This document shows positions 48,223-60,284 of a DNA stretch of 64,000 nucleotides, piece after piece (position 1 is the stretch's first letter; each line of letters begins with the position of its first letter). The notes under the pieces were generated by a model. The model had not been told where the DNA came from, did no database searches, and saw nothing but the letters and a program-made list of their open reading frames with translations. This DNA is from Nymphaea colorata (lineage: Eukaryota > Streptophyta > Magnoliopsida > Nymphaeales > Nymphaeaceae). The stretch spans positions 20,712,581 through 20,776,580 of the forward strand of contig NC_045147.1 of assembly GCF_008831285.2 (NCBI RefSeq), given 5' to 3'. Made by a program: the position numbers and the translations under genes.

Positions 48223-48916
48223 ATTTTAGAACTGAGTTTTACAGTGACATGTCGTCTCAAGTTCCCAACAGAAGCCCTTCACTTTTTCTGTGGGAGAGTT
48301 ATGACAGCCACCTACCTCCTCTACCAGCCGGTCCAGCACCACTGATGCGTGCATGCATGCATACATACATGCATCTGCAAATGTGAGAAAAGAAAAAAAA
48401 GAAGAAGAAGAAGAAGAAGAAGAAGAAGAAAGAAAGGTGAACCTCTTGGTTTATGGTGTTAAGAGTGGCAGATCATGCAACAGATCAGACTTACTCTGAT
48501 TAAGACTTCTTCAACCTTTAAGACTTAGATTATGTCTGGATGACACCTACAGAAAATGACATTTTTTGAAAACCAAGTTTTGTGACAATCTAACCAGTTT
48601 CTTAATCCCCGTTTCATGGGTTTGAATGACCAGACAAGAATGTGTTTTTTATGAAAAACCTGAATTTATTTTTCGGGGGTGCAGGGAAGTTATTTTTTTC
48701 ATTTTGAAAAACATGGTTTTGTCAAAACTGGGTTTTTGTTTTCAATAAACTTGATGTTGACCGACACCCGAATGACTCCAAAACAGTATTTAAAGGTGTC
48801 ACCAAACGCCCATTCAATGTATGACAGTCCAGGGAAAAACCGGGTTCTCAACCCTTGAAGAAGAAGTGGTAAAGCTCTCATCTAGCATTTGATAAGCATA
48901 ACATTGTATACTTAAA

Positions 48917-48960
48917 ACATGTGTCCCTGTAACACGTAACATGTGTCCCTGTAACACGTA
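48917..48960. repeat. Perfect 22-bp direct repeat
   Basis: ACATGTGTCCCTGTAACACG plus TA is present twice in tandem without a mismatch. Confidence 0.9.
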
Positions 48961-49531
48961 TTTCAAAAATACTATGCTGCTGTTTTGAAAAACATTGTGC
49001 AATTATCCAACATTTGATTGTTAGATGTAGCATAAAAACAAGGTGCTTTAAGTCATATATTTTAACAAAATGTGTTCCAAAAGGCAATATCAAATATCCT
49101 TGAAGAAAAACACCTTAGCTTCAACTTGCGCGAAGACCAAACGCCTGACAGCAACCTTTCTCCCTTGACTCTTGTTTGCTTTATAATCCTTATCTCAGGA
49201 ATCAACTTTTCAACCACCCTGATGAATATATCAGTTACCATGCTTCAGGGGATAGTAGTTTATCCTAGATATCATGAAAAACTTCACTCAGGGCCTTAAT
49301 AGGACCAGTCAATTATAGCTTCACTGTCAACATCAACCTTTGATTTTTACGGCCGCTTTTATATGACCTTGTGACGAGCTAAAAAGATTTTGGTAACGAT
49401 TTCCTTTTTTGTTGTCAAATTGCAAAACAGTAAAATTCCGTCAAGTACTTCAGTATCACATATCAGAATAAACCATATACCTAGCATACATATTCTAAGG
49501 CCGCATACAGGACGGCCGAGTTCTAACAGTT

Positions 49532-52500
49532 TCAAGTGCGAAAGGGCCCCGAACGCTGCAGGATTTCAGTGAGGCTATGTAGTGCCTTATCATAGGAAAC
49601 AAACCCCATGAACCAGAATTCATGTCCATCTCTTGTAGTGATCTGAATGTACTTTTCAGTAGGATTCAACCTGTTTGAAGATGGGGTCACTGTAGCCAGC
49701 CGTTCATGAAGCACAATTACCTGCATATATAAAATGTAATACATGTATCAACCAACACAAACCAAAACTGATATCCAACCAAAACTACACAGAAATGTGT
49801 ACTGAGGCAAATAAAATATGCCTTAAACTTACACAGGTGTCATATAGGAACAACCTAAAGAATTAGTTGTTTCCGTTCAAAAAAATTGGAATGACTGGAA
49901 ACAATAATAACAAGGAGAGCAGCAAACAAAAAGAATTTGAAGAACACAAGCAAAATCATTATCATAAACTAAATCCAGGCATTTGGGTACATTTCCAAGT
50001 AAACCTTTCATCTATTTGACAGTTCTAGGGAAGAAAACGATGAGAAACCAGAGAAAAAATTAGAGCAGAGCATACAGTTCTCCATTCAACATCTTAAGCA
50101 TTCCACTTATACCCTCCACTTTTATGGTTAACTCAAAAGGAGAAATAAACAAATACCTTGTAGTAGCTCCACGACTGCTGGCCTGGCTGTGGGCTATAAC
50201 ACAAGGGATTGTCACTACAAAAGGCAAGTCTGCTTGTTGATAAAAACAATGTTCCTATGACCGGACCGGATGAAGTTGATAAGTAACAAACAAATGTCTT
50301 TTGGAGCTTCTCCCCGGGCAAGGTCTCAAATGTATGATGGAAAATCTTGTCTTGTCCACCTTCTATGAGGGCCTTTGTTCCTTGCGCAATTCTTCCCATG
50401 GCTGCATCTGCAGGGTTTGAACTAGTTTTCACTGTTCACAAAAAAGCAAGACGAGATTCTTAGAAATGAATGATACCAACATTTTCAGGATTGTCACTGC
50501 TAGGTATAATGTTTTTTCTGAAGCAGTCTATCCTCCAAATTTAAAAAAAAAAATGATTAAAAGTTAAAAGTCCTATGACCGTTAAGTTGCTTCGAAAATC
50601 AAAGAGTAAGTCATGCGACAAAATTTATTTATTTTGATACCCACTTAGGTATTTGGAGTAATTCAGGCAGCCAATTTTCATTTCTCCTAACCAAAGTGTG
50701 AAAGTTGCGAGTAACATATACTTGTTATTTCTTATGTTTATGCAATTCATTTTTTCATAGAGAATATTTTTCCTAAACTTCTTTTACTATTTTGTTTACT
50801 CTGATCTTCTTGACGTTTTTGTGATATTTTAATATTTAAAATATACATTTTTTATTGTTTAGATTATGTTAGGTGATGTATCCAACTGTGGACATGACCA
50901 ATATAGGTGTGCAGTTTACAACATTGGTCAGCCATAGTTTACCAACCAAGATGTACAGATACAAGATTAGATTGGAGTTTGGGCCCGGTCATGAAATGTG
51001 AAAGAGTCATCAAGTCCCATGAATTGAAAATCTATGATCATGGAACTTGCACATAAATATGTTGAGAGAGAGGAAGAGGGAGATTACAAAGAATAAAAGG
51101 TGTAAAACTAAATATACTTCTTGGTTTTTCTTATCAAACAATGAAAACTTTGGTTCTTCCAGCTTTTATTTAGTTATACCCGTGATTCAATTCCCACTCA
51201 TCATTATGCAAGTAACTCCAAAAGGTCAAGTTACACGCAGCAACAGGCTGATGGTCACCCAATGTTTCCAGAGAGCTAGGCAGTAATGTGCTATGGCATC
51301 CAAAACTTAGTAAGCATTAGGGAAGTAAATCAGAGAAAAGAAAAGTTCAAAACTCGCAAGTCAACCACGTTTCTTGACAAATAAACAAGTGTTCTCCAAA
51401 AGGGTTTTTCCTTTTTCACAAGAGAAGGAAAAGTGTCGTGCAAATGACTACTGGTAAACTACTATGAAGAACAAAATTGATTAGTTTGCTAAGAACGATA
51501 TAGAACAGTAACTGGATAAGTAACAGAAAAAGCTAAGACACTAACTGCCAACATATGATATGTTCATACAAAAAATGCGAACTTTTGCCTCTTTTTTTTA
51601 ATGTTCAGTGGCCTACGTTATTCATCCTTGTCAGAGAAAGCACACCTGGTCTAAATCAAGTCAATCAGCTATTATTTAATCAAGCAAACATACTAAAATG
51701 AACAAGGTCGAAACATTGTACATGCATGCATTTGGGAATCATACACGGTGATCTCATGTCCCAGTATCTATTTGGCAAGCAGTGCCATTCAAATGTTTCT
51801 TCCTGATTTCACAAACACTGCCCAGTAAGGACAGTAAGGCCATAGATTTTCATATGCTTCATCAACTAGAACATAGGCTTACGGATACGACAATGTGGAA
51901 GTACATGACCCGCATATATTATGATTTCAACTTCTAATGAAAACCAGCACAAAATCTTCACAAAACCTTATAGCAAGTGCTTCTAATTAACTTTACATCT
52001 GAAAATATGGCCAGAAAAAACTTAGAAGAAGGCATAAAGACAAAACGATCTTCCCTATTCAATGTTACAGTGTCCGATTCACACAGGTTTTGTGTTTCCT
52101 AAAGAAAGAGGATGGAATAGCCTTCCAAGCACCATTAAGTCACAAGTTCAAACCGCATAATTTCTCTGCTTCTGTCCACCAATTCCTACCACCACTATGA
52201 CATGCAAACATCAGATTCGCAGTCCTCAGATTCAAAAACATAGACATTTGTTTCCTACTGCAATATATCCCCTGGTTCAATTAATTTACTTGTCAAATTT
52301 CCAACCGGCATTTCCCATTCTTCGGTATATTGCAACGTCAGTAATCAACGCAATCCCAATTCTCATAAGCCATATGTAGTCGCCAAGAAATCCTATAAAG
52401 GTATTACTTAGAAAAAGGAAAAGGAGGACGAAAAGGAAATATTTCTTACGGTGTTGCCACACGTTCCCGGCGTACCCCTCGGCCTTCCTGGCACCCTTGT

Positions 52501-52956
52501 CGATCTTCTTCCCCAACTTATTCAGCACCCCCGCGATCGTATCCATGGTACCTGAAAGAACACCAAAATCCTCATAGCCAAACGGGGGAAAGAAAACGAA
52601 GCAGAGAGAGAGAGAGATCTTCCTTCTTCTCAGAGAATACTAAACTCATTTTGACTCAAACAGGGAAAAGTAAACCAGAGAGGGAGAGAGGACTAACTCT
52701 TAGCGGTGGAGTTGGGAACAGGAGACGTTTGCACGTAAGGGTTGCCGGAAGGTGGCGGGTAACCGCTGCCACCAGAGGACATCGGCGGTGCTGCGTAGTA
52801 GTAATTGACGTACGAACCACCTCCTCCCCCTCCCTTGGTTGGATCCATGGCGTCTCCGGGGACCCATGTGGCCGCTTCCTGGTTCGCCGGGTGCCCCTGC
52901 GGCGACGTCGGCACCCCCATCATCCGCGTTCCGCACCTCCCATCTTCTCCCGCCAT
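49532..52956 (-). CDS. GEM-like GRAM-domain protein
   Basis: Four exons, 52698-52956, 52450-52551, 50157-50431 and 49532-49720, join to 274 residues. The N-terminus is a Gly/Pro/Tyr-rich disordered region (about 1-85) with GNPYVQTSPVPNSTAKS; then MDTIAGVLNKLGKKIDKGAR and EGYAGNVWQHLKTSSNPADA lead into a GRAM domain (about 150-240: MGRIAQGTKALIEGGQDKIF, SSGPVIGTLFLSTSRLAFCS). The tail carries NPTEKYIQITTRDGHEFWFM and ends QRSGPFRT. This matches the GLABRA2-expression-modulator (GEM)/ABA-responsive GEM-like family, peripheral lipid-binding proteins involved in epidermal patterning, hormone response and seed development. An in-frame ATG 14 codons upstream (52998) gives MYQIRLEEKLPSSS before the chosen Met and could be the real start. 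Intron 2 is about 2 kb and appears empty. Confidence 0.93.
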
Positions 52957-54135
52957 TGATGATGATGGCAGCTTCTCCTCGAGACGGATCTGGTACATCC
53001 GATCAAAATGCAAATGCGAAGAAACCAAAATGGATCAGAATCTGATTCCTGCCGCCCTTATCTCTGTGCTTTGCCTCGGATTCCGAGATGATTAAAAGAG
53101 GAAAGACTAGTATCTCTCCATTTCTTGAACGTACGATGGCCAATTCCCATCGCCGCTTCAACAGCAACGTTCAAACGCAAGTGGGGCTGCCGATTCCCTC
53201 TTCACTAACGGACCATCACCGACCACTGGAGGACGTCCTCATTCTGGACAATATTTTCCAGTTATGCTTGAACTTTATCCAAATTATCTAAAAACACCAT
53301 CTCGATCTTTTGAAATCGGCTGTTTATTTTAGAAGTTATCCTTACGGAATCTAACTTATATACATTCAAATGTGCTTCATGCTGGATGTGATTGATGGTT
53401 AAAAATTAAAAATAAAGCAACATAATTATTGTGAAAAAGTATTATCAATCATTGTTGCATCATAGCTGCTGATGCCTTTGTATCAATTATTTTTTAGTGA
53501 TAGATTTTTAATTTTTAAGCATTTGATTATATTATGAACATCTAACTAATTTGAATCTTCCTACAAATATACATGAAATTCATGAACTTACTATTTTCTT
53601 CTTCAACTAATTCGGGCATGGCACAAATAATAAGAGCTCAAGTTGAAGATAGATCAAGGCGCTAATATTTTCAGTTTTTCTAATGGTATCATGTCGCCCG
53701 CGCCAGAAAAAAACATCGAGGTTTAATATTGTTTCGAATCCCTGCAGATCTTTTATCTCCTTAAAATCTTACATGCAAAGCAATTAAACATGTCTATAAG
53801 TTTCCGTGACCTATTTAGAAAAAAATATACATACAAAAAGCCATTCATGGAATTACAGATTGCCGCCTGATTTTTTTACAAAGACGCCGTGTAGATGCCA
53901 AACTCTTTATTAATTTACTAACATCCAACTCTACATAAAATATGTATATATATAAATAAAAAATAAGTTATGAAATTGCCCTTTTGAATTACAATTATAT
54001 AAAAATATAACAAAATAACTGCCGAACCGAAGGGCCAGAGCAGCAGAATAAAGAACTTGCTGTTTCTCACCCCTACACTGGGAGTTCACCGTTATGACCA
54101 AGGTGCCTTCACTTTCTAAGAACGAAGGTCCAAAT

Positions 54136-54253
54136 ACTCGCCATTCTAAGGGGCCATTTGGTTAATGAAAAGCTTATATATAGTTATTTCAAATACTCAC
54201 CGTTTGAAGGGGTTGTTTGGTTAATAGAACCGTTATATATAGTTTTTTGAAAT
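54136..54253. repeat. Tandem duplication, 59-bp unit, overlapping a MITE end
   Basis: Two copies begin ACTC(G/A)CC at 54136 and 54195; both contain GG(C/T)(C/T)(A/G)TTTGGTTAAT and end in TATATATAGTT with a T-rich tail. Confidence 0.75.
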
Positions 54254-54345
54254 TTATGAAACATTAAAATTAGTGTTTTATGGATATGCTCTAATTTTTT
54301 AAACAAATTTATCAACCGTTTCTTCAATCAAACAATACTATCCAT
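54205..54345. mobile_element. Candidate MITE
   Basis: The left end TTGTTTGGTTAATAGAACCG pairs with the right end, which reverse-complemented reads TTGTTTGATTGAAGAAACGG. The interior is AT-rich. The TTTGGTTAAT end resembles that of the element at 32692-32820. Confidence 0.45.
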
Positions 54346-54705
54346 CGAGGGTGCTACGAGACGAAGGACGGTGGTGATTTTTTCATGCTTATTTTTCAAT
54401 AAAATTGTTATGTGAAGGGGTAATCGTGTAACTTGTTATTTATTTATTTTTTAAATTCAAGATCGACAATTAATATAGTTACATGAAAAAGCTAGGGGTC
54501 TACTTGTTATTTGCCCATTTAATAAGTTTTTGAAGAAAATGTTCTAAGTTCCAAACTTATATTAATAAACCACTTGTGTTTCTTGGTACGGCGTGGCAAA
54601 AAAAAATTGATATCTATTTAAAATAAAGTAAAATTTTAAAATAATGTTTTTTAAAAATTAAAATGTTTAGAAAAGACTTTTCCATCTCTCAGTCGCCACC
54701 ATCCA

Positions 54706-54875
54706 ACGTGTCCGCCCACGTCATCAGTCTATGTGGACTCAAATTGTGACGTGGCAAAGGTCCATTGGTCGATCACGAAAATCTTAGAGCCGACCGAACG
54801 AGGCAAACCCCCGCGGGAACATGGAAGCCCCGAGTCGAACACATGGCTGCCACGTATTCATCTTCTATATATATG
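54706..54875 (+). promoter_or_regulatory. ACGT-box cluster and TATA box of the DUF7804 gene
   Basis: Four ACGT cores lie in 150 bp: ACGTGTCC at 54706, CCACGTCA at 54716-54723, TGACGTGGC at 54747-54755 and CCACGTAT at 54850-54857. A TATA box (TATATATATG) is at about 54866-54875. ACGTGTC and ACGTGGC fit ABRE/G-box type bZIP targets. Confidence 0.55.
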
Positions 54876-55093
54876 ACAGGCAGCCACCCGCTCTTCCTGC
54901 AGCAGAAGATATTGGAGAGAAAAATTACAGAAAAGTGGAGATTGGAGCTAGTTGCACGCTTCTCTCTCTGCATCTATCACGCTTTCCGTCACCTCCTTTG
55001 GCTTCTGCTGTACTACCATTATCACCTCCATTATTTGTTGGTTTCCTCTCTCACTCTCTTCCTTCCCGTCCTTGCTTCCTCCTCCCGCCGATC

Positions 55094-56492
55094 ATGGCGT
55101 CGCGCCATGCGATCGGTCCAGCGAGCTCGCCCTTCCCCCTGACAGGAAGATGGGGCGTGAGAACGACGGAGAAGGCAGAAGCTCGCTTTGCTTTGTTCTC
55201 CTGGCAGCTACCGAGGAGGGCACCGACGCTGCGAGGCGTGAACGGGCTTTCGCTCTTCTGCAGAGCGGCGGTGGCGTCTCCGGGGGAAGAAACGATCAGG
55301 AGCGGCGAGAAGAACGGGGATCCGATGGCGGAGCTTGGGCTCTCTCTCTCGTCCCTCAGGACTTTGGCCGTGGAGGTCGAGAGGGAGGAGGATACTGCCG
55401 GCTCGCATCGGCCGATCGTCTCGGCGGAGAGTATAGGTCGCTGGATGCAGGAATCCGTGCCTGAGGTGAGCAAACACGCACCGAGGATTTTGTTCGGGAT
55501 AGATAATCTCGCAATACAGGATATTGTTTTTCTTCCCTTGCTCAGAAATTCTAGCGTTACGAGCGACCTTATTTCGAACGAGCTATTTTCTAGATAATAG
55601 GAAACTCCCTTAGATTTTCTTTCTTGGCCTCTATTTTTTTTCTATTACTTATTTTGTATATATATCATAGCTACAAATACGGTATATAGATATAAATACG
55701 GTATATCATAGCTACAAATACGGTATATCATAGCTACAGATACGGTTTAAGTTCCTATGGACCTTTAAGAAAATCATTTTAATGTCAGCTGCCGTTTTCG
55801 GTTTTCAACATTTTTAAATTAGTTAGAAAAGCATAAATACGTTGTTAATAGATAAATATCCTATTAAGTTCCTTTAATATCATTATCAAGAACCGTTTTA
55901 ATAAGTTTATGATTTTTCAAGAATCAACAGTCGAAACTTCGATGTTCTTAAATCAATTGAAAATCAACGGCTAATACGTATTACCAGCAAGCTAGAATGG
56001 ACCAAGCGATGGCACTGACGGAGCAAATTTTTCTCCTGTGCACGGAGATTTTGCTTCCAGATTTCTGATCAACCGCCTCGACCCCCTTTGCAGATTGTTC
56101 AGAGCATTGAGGAGGCGCCCTTCATCGTGTGTCTCTACTGCAAGAAGAAAGGCCAGGCTGTGAAGCTAACCAGAGAGATGATGGCAGCAGAAGAGCAGAG
56201 CTGGCGGAGGACGAGGCAGCAGGTGGAGGAGAAATGCCCTGATGGAATCATCCTGGTGAAGGAGCTCAAAGAGATCAACCAGAAGAAACAAGAAGCCAGA
56301 AGCAGATGCTCTAAATCCTGGGGCTTGTTGGTCCAGGGGAGAGGATCAAGCCCCTGTCTTTGCTATGTCCTTGAGACAACTAGTGAGTGCTCTGCCATTG
56401 GATTGTGCACCCATTTTTGTCTGATCAAAGCAAAGTGCTATGGTGATCCTGTTGAAGCTCAGGTTAGAGATTCATGGCTTGGTAGTTGGTAG
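55094..56492 (+). CDS. Plastid-type protein of the DUF7804 family
   Basis: Two exons, 55094-55465 and 56094-56492, give 256 residues. The start is the first ATG after the TATA box. Residues 1 to about 70 are rich in Ser, Arg and Ala with few acids and look like a chloroplast transit peptide. The conserved domain begins at SIGRWMQESVPE and continues IVQSIEEAPFIVCLYCKKKG, then CPDGIILVKELK, WGLLVQGRG, CLCYVLETT and IGLCTHFCLIKAKCYGDPVE, ending QVRDSWLGSW. From memory this is the pattern of plant-only proteins now classed as DUF7804, of unknown function; the label is not checked. Several cysteines (CLCY, CTHFC, KAKC) are conserved in the group. Intron 1 (628 bp) contains a 22-bp minisatellite. 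Confidence 0.85.
55656..55745. repeat. Minisatellite, 22-bp unit, about 4 copies, in the DUF7804 intron
   Basis: GGTATATCATAGCTACAAAT plus AC is repeated with minor changes; the second copy has diverged most. Confidence 0.85.
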
Positions 56493-57731
56493 GGACGATG
56501 ACGGGGAGCTATAAAAGCTAGTGGTTGCAGGTCAGGTCGCCTCCATGGCGTAGCATAGCCTTGTAAGACAGAAGCTGGACAACTCATCTCTTTCTTAGTA
56601 CACTGTCCCCAAGACACTGGCAAAGCCTCTCATAGGCATGTGCTTGTTCCCGGTGCAAGTTTTATAAAACGCTGGGCAACTTGATCTAGATCCAAATATT
56701 GCAAATTTCTGCAAGCCATGAACTGATTCTTAGAACACGTATGGTACTGTGTTAACATTATTAAGAAAGTGAATAAAATTATCAAGTTATTGTTTAAGAA
56801 TTCAATGCTTCTCGTTGTATATACTAGACATGTGAGAACATGGATAGTTTTCATTTCATTAGTTTAGTGTTTCGAGGTTAATGTTTTCTGAGATATATGA
56901 CACTTTAAAAGGAAAAATGATTATATAATTTGCTTTCTCAATGAAAAGAGCAACTACCAATTTTTATGAACTTCTCAAACTTGCAGCCTCTGCAACTTAG
57001 TGCGTCACGTCGTGGAGATAAGTTTTCTATGAGTGAAAACTTTCATTAGGAAGCATTTGCTTGCAGAAAAAAATTTACCTGGATAAGTTGCCCTTGTTGT
57101 AAAAGTAACTACTATTCTTCTTCTGGCATAGGGTGAATTAATGAAGATAATAGGGGGCAGGGTAAATTCTCACTAGGAATATATTTTTCGTTTTAAATAT
57201 AAGAAAAATTATTTATCATATTCATTATGTATCACCTTACACTTGCTTCGTACCAATGTCCAGTAAATAAATCCGGTTTTCCACAGTATCAAGACAAGAC
57301 TTATGAATGAACACGAAGTTTTGAGTCGGAAGGAAAGATCGGGTACACTTTTCCGGTGGTTTCCAAATCCATCGAAACAACTGATGTATGTGCCAAAAAT
57401 ACAGTAAAAAAAGACAATTTCTACCGCCTAAACGTGTAGATTGCATCCATAAGGTCATTAGGAGAGAAAAAAAACAAGGAAAACGAAAAGAAATCGACAC
57501 CCGTAATGGCATCGCCACATTATCCTGATTCATCACTATGTACAGCGATTTACAATGATCAAACCCAAGAAAGAAAGATGAAAGCTAGACGAACGAAGAA
57601 AAAAGAACTTCAAAATCTACTTTATTGTTACTGAGCAAGCACCAAGCAAAAGAACGAGAAGAAAATGCAAAGAAAGCATCAGTCTGTCTATCTTGAAACG
57701 CTTTTCATTGTTACTTCCAGATACCGTCGGG
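56493..57731. other. Intergenic region between convergent genes
   Basis: 3' UTRs of the two flanking genes are expected at each end. I see no gene or clear repeat between. Confidence 0.6.
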
Positions 57732-58331
57732 TCATTCCTCTTCGGAGTATGCCGCCACCTTCCTTAGTCGCTTGCTCCGGCGACACCCAGCTGGCGGTTT
57801 CCCCTTAATCTCTTGTTCTCCGCCTTCTTCCTCTTCGCCGTCTTCGGATTCGTCAAAATCGGTGGTGTCCTCTGTTTCATCCACCTCTGCTTCCTCATCT
57901 TCCGAGTCGCTACTGTATTCGGACTCGTCGGAATCGAGGACCTTCTCTGATTCTTCTTCTTCTTCTTCTGAGCCATCAACGCCATCAGATTCTTCAGATT
58001 CTCCGGAATCAGCCGTTCCCATCTTGAGTCGCTTCTTCTGATTGCGCCTCTCTTCTTCTTCCTCCTCCTTATCCTCCTCATCCTCCCTGAGACGCCATAT
58101 GCTTCCATCGATCCTTCCCTGCGACCGCCGGCGGTCGAAGCGGAGGCTGCTCATCGTCAACTGTGCATCTCTCGCCCAAGAGAGGAAAGGACCGGCTACG
58201 GGCTCCGGCGGATCGATCTTTACCTTGGAGAACTTCGCCTCGTTGTATCGGTAAGGCCTCGGAAGACCGCCTCCACCGAACTTCGCCGTAGAAACGGCCG
58301 GTAAATCACCGCTTGAAGAAGGAACAGACAT
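57732..58331 (-). CDS. Acidic, probably nuclear protein of unknown function
   Basis: Single exon, 199 residues, starting MSVPSSSGDLPAVSTAKFGG. The N-terminal half is globular-looking and conserved in character: GLPRPYRYNEAKFSKVKIDP, then GPFLSWARDAQLTMSSLRF and RRRSQGRIDGSIWRLRE. From about 95 it turns into a long Glu/Asp/Ser-rich tract (EEDKEEEEEERRNQKKR, EESDGVDGSEEEEEESEKV), ending in a basic cluster CRRSKRLRK that could be a nuclear localisation signal. Plant proteins with a PRPYRYNEA...LSWARDA...R-RR-S-x-GRI block are found in databases under vague names; I do not know a function. An upstream in-frame ATG may exist around MNHHLL, but its context resembles 5' UTR, so I chose the later start. 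The overlapping Ser-rich plus-strand frames are only its shadow. Confidence 0.75.
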   Translation of the reverse strand: MSVPSSSGDLPAVSTAKFGGGGLPRPYRYNEAKFSKVKIDPPEPVAGPFLSWARDAQLTMSSLRFDRRRSQGRIDGSIWRLREDEEDKEEEEEERRNQKKRLKMGTADSGESEESDGVDGSEEEEEESEKVLDSDESEYSSDSEDEEAEVDETEDTTDFDESEDGEEEEGGEQEIKGKPPAGCRRSKRLRKVAAYSEEE

Positions 58332-58931
58332 CGCCTCTCTCTTCTTCCTTCTCTCGGCGCAAAGCAGCAAAGGACACAATAAATGATGATTCATAGCCTC
58401 TAATATGTATAGGGTTTCGCTCAAATAGTTTGGCGCCGAATTTTTTTTGCTCGAACTTCCATTTTGGCGCTAAAATTCGAAATTTAAGAGATTCGGACAC
58501 CAATTAGGGGCTTCGGCCAGGTGTCTGTCTCGCTCTCCAGCTGGTGTGTACCAAAGCTGACGATGAACAGCATGTCTTAGTGGTTAAGCGAAATCCTATG
58601 AACTTTAAGTTGAATCACATTGGGGTAATGGATCTAATTTAAATTGGATATATATTTTATTATATCAACTGTTTTGGATATCTACATATCCATATTCAAA
58701 TTCATATTCGAATAAACGAAGAAAAATCTAATGCTATATCTGATTCTGTTCATATTTGGAATCCGGTTTTTAGATTAACATCTGAATCCAAATTTAATGT
58801 TTAAACTGAATCCACATTGAGTGTGGGATTTAAAACTATATCTAGTGCCAATATTTACTTAAATCTGAATCTGATCAGATGACATTCTTTGTATATGAAT
58901 ATGATTCGAATTCCTATTCGACTGTTAATTT

Positions 58932-58982
<51 letters not shown>

Positions 58983-60284
58983 TATTTCTTTTATACAGTT
59001 CGATTAGATATCGGATTTATTAACAGCCTTAAAAGAAGCTTATCTAATTTAACCCATTTTATCTGCTCGACATGCTCATCAGTGGCCTTAGTATTTCTAT
59101 TCGACAATTTCCTGTACCTGGGATCGGAGATTCCCCATTGCATTTTCAGCCATTTGAACCCTTTGCAGTAGGCGTTCAGGAGACCGATAGGAAACATCGA
59201 AGACCACATTGTCGAAAACCATGCCTTCAATCGATTCAGTTTCGCTCCTGATGTCATGGTTGGCACTTATCACCCTCTGATTTTTTGTATTTTGTTATTA
59301 TGCTTAACATTATAATCTTTAAAGGTTTTTGCTTTTTGATGTTCAAAAATTCTCTTGTGCTTATAATCTTCAATTTATAAGAGATCAATCTTGACAACAG
59401 GACTAGCAGTTATAAAAGTTTGTCTAGATTGTAACAGCATTGATATTAGCACCCTCCCCATCCGCGTTCAATTCGATTGGCCTTTCTTAAATGTATTCAA
59501 TCATGAAAACTTCGTTCCTAATTGGACAAATCTTCTCACCGAATCATGATTAATCATAAACTCTCTATTGTAAGCTTATGAATAATACTACTAAGGTTGA
59601 GAAATTTAAACTGCATACCGATGAATCCGCTTACTCGAATCAATAACACCTCAAAACTATTTCCAAGTTTTTCTCACAGATGGGAAGGGGCAGCAATAAT
59701 GAAGTCCACCAACTAACTGTAGCAATATGAGACCACCTAGATCTGCTCGTTTCAATTTAAAGGCTGAAAAAGTAGGAAGTAATACACAACAATTCCTGGT
59801 ATAAGTTCCACATGCAATATAAATTCCTGGATATATGTGTTGGCAATACTGGGTCTCCTACTTTCTGTAGTTCACTGTGATGTGTTCTCACTCAGACTCA
59901 ATCCCTAGGGCTGTGGCTGTGACTTTGGTTGCTTTTCAATACTTACCGATGCTGAAGGTGATAGTAAGCAATTTGCAGTTGCTATTTCTGATCCACTTGA
60001 GCCATTGATAAATCATCAAATCCCATGAGGTGAAACACTAAAGAGACATGTTACTAGCATGAAAGCTCATCTGATATTCATAGCCACAAAGGAAAGAGTT
60101 TCTTATTCACACAGCTGCTGCGCAGCTGAAGGGGAGTTATCAAATGTAAAGGTCACTTCATGTTCCAATATGTACAGACAAAAGTTTCAAGTTATTACCT
60201 ACATCTTAGGGACAAACCAAGAGTCAAGCTTCAAGTTCTTTCCGAACTGATAAGCAAGCACTAAAACCATGTCTGGTTTGTTAT
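58332..60284. other. Intergenic region
   Basis: Contains (AT)n at 58935-58980 and, just beyond it on the minus strand, an unrecognised protein-like stretch (58991-59280, see findings). Otherwise no features seen; the bases just below 60285 should be CBSX3-like 3' UTR. Confidence 0.55.
58935..58980. repeat. (AT)n microsatellite
   Basis: About 23 uninterrupted AT units. Confidence 0.95.

Larger units (their letters stand above)
46049..49531. other. Intergenic region between convergent genes
   Basis: Contains 3' UTR of both neighbours and several short duplications (47485-47570, 47965-48222, 48917-48960), a (GAA)n run at about 48402-48431, and TGCATGCATGCA(TACA)n at 48347-48372. The stretch 46530-46900 is unusually G-rich on the plus strand with repeated GGAATGGGAAT and has no identified origin. 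Confidence 0.55.
52999..54700. other. Intergenic region between divergent GEM-like and DUF7804 genes
   Basis: AT-rich, no gene seen. Contains a 59-bp tandem duplication at 54136-54253 and a probable MITE at 54205-54345. Confidence 0.6.

Noticed and set aside
54821-55093. Upstream extension of the DUF7804 gene to an ATG at 54821
   Set aside because: This ATG precedes the TATA box at about 54866, so it should not be in the transcript; the first ATG after it is 55094.
57772-58254. Ser-rich plus-strand frames
   Set aside because: Shadow of the Glu/Asp/Ser codons of the acidic minus-strand protein.
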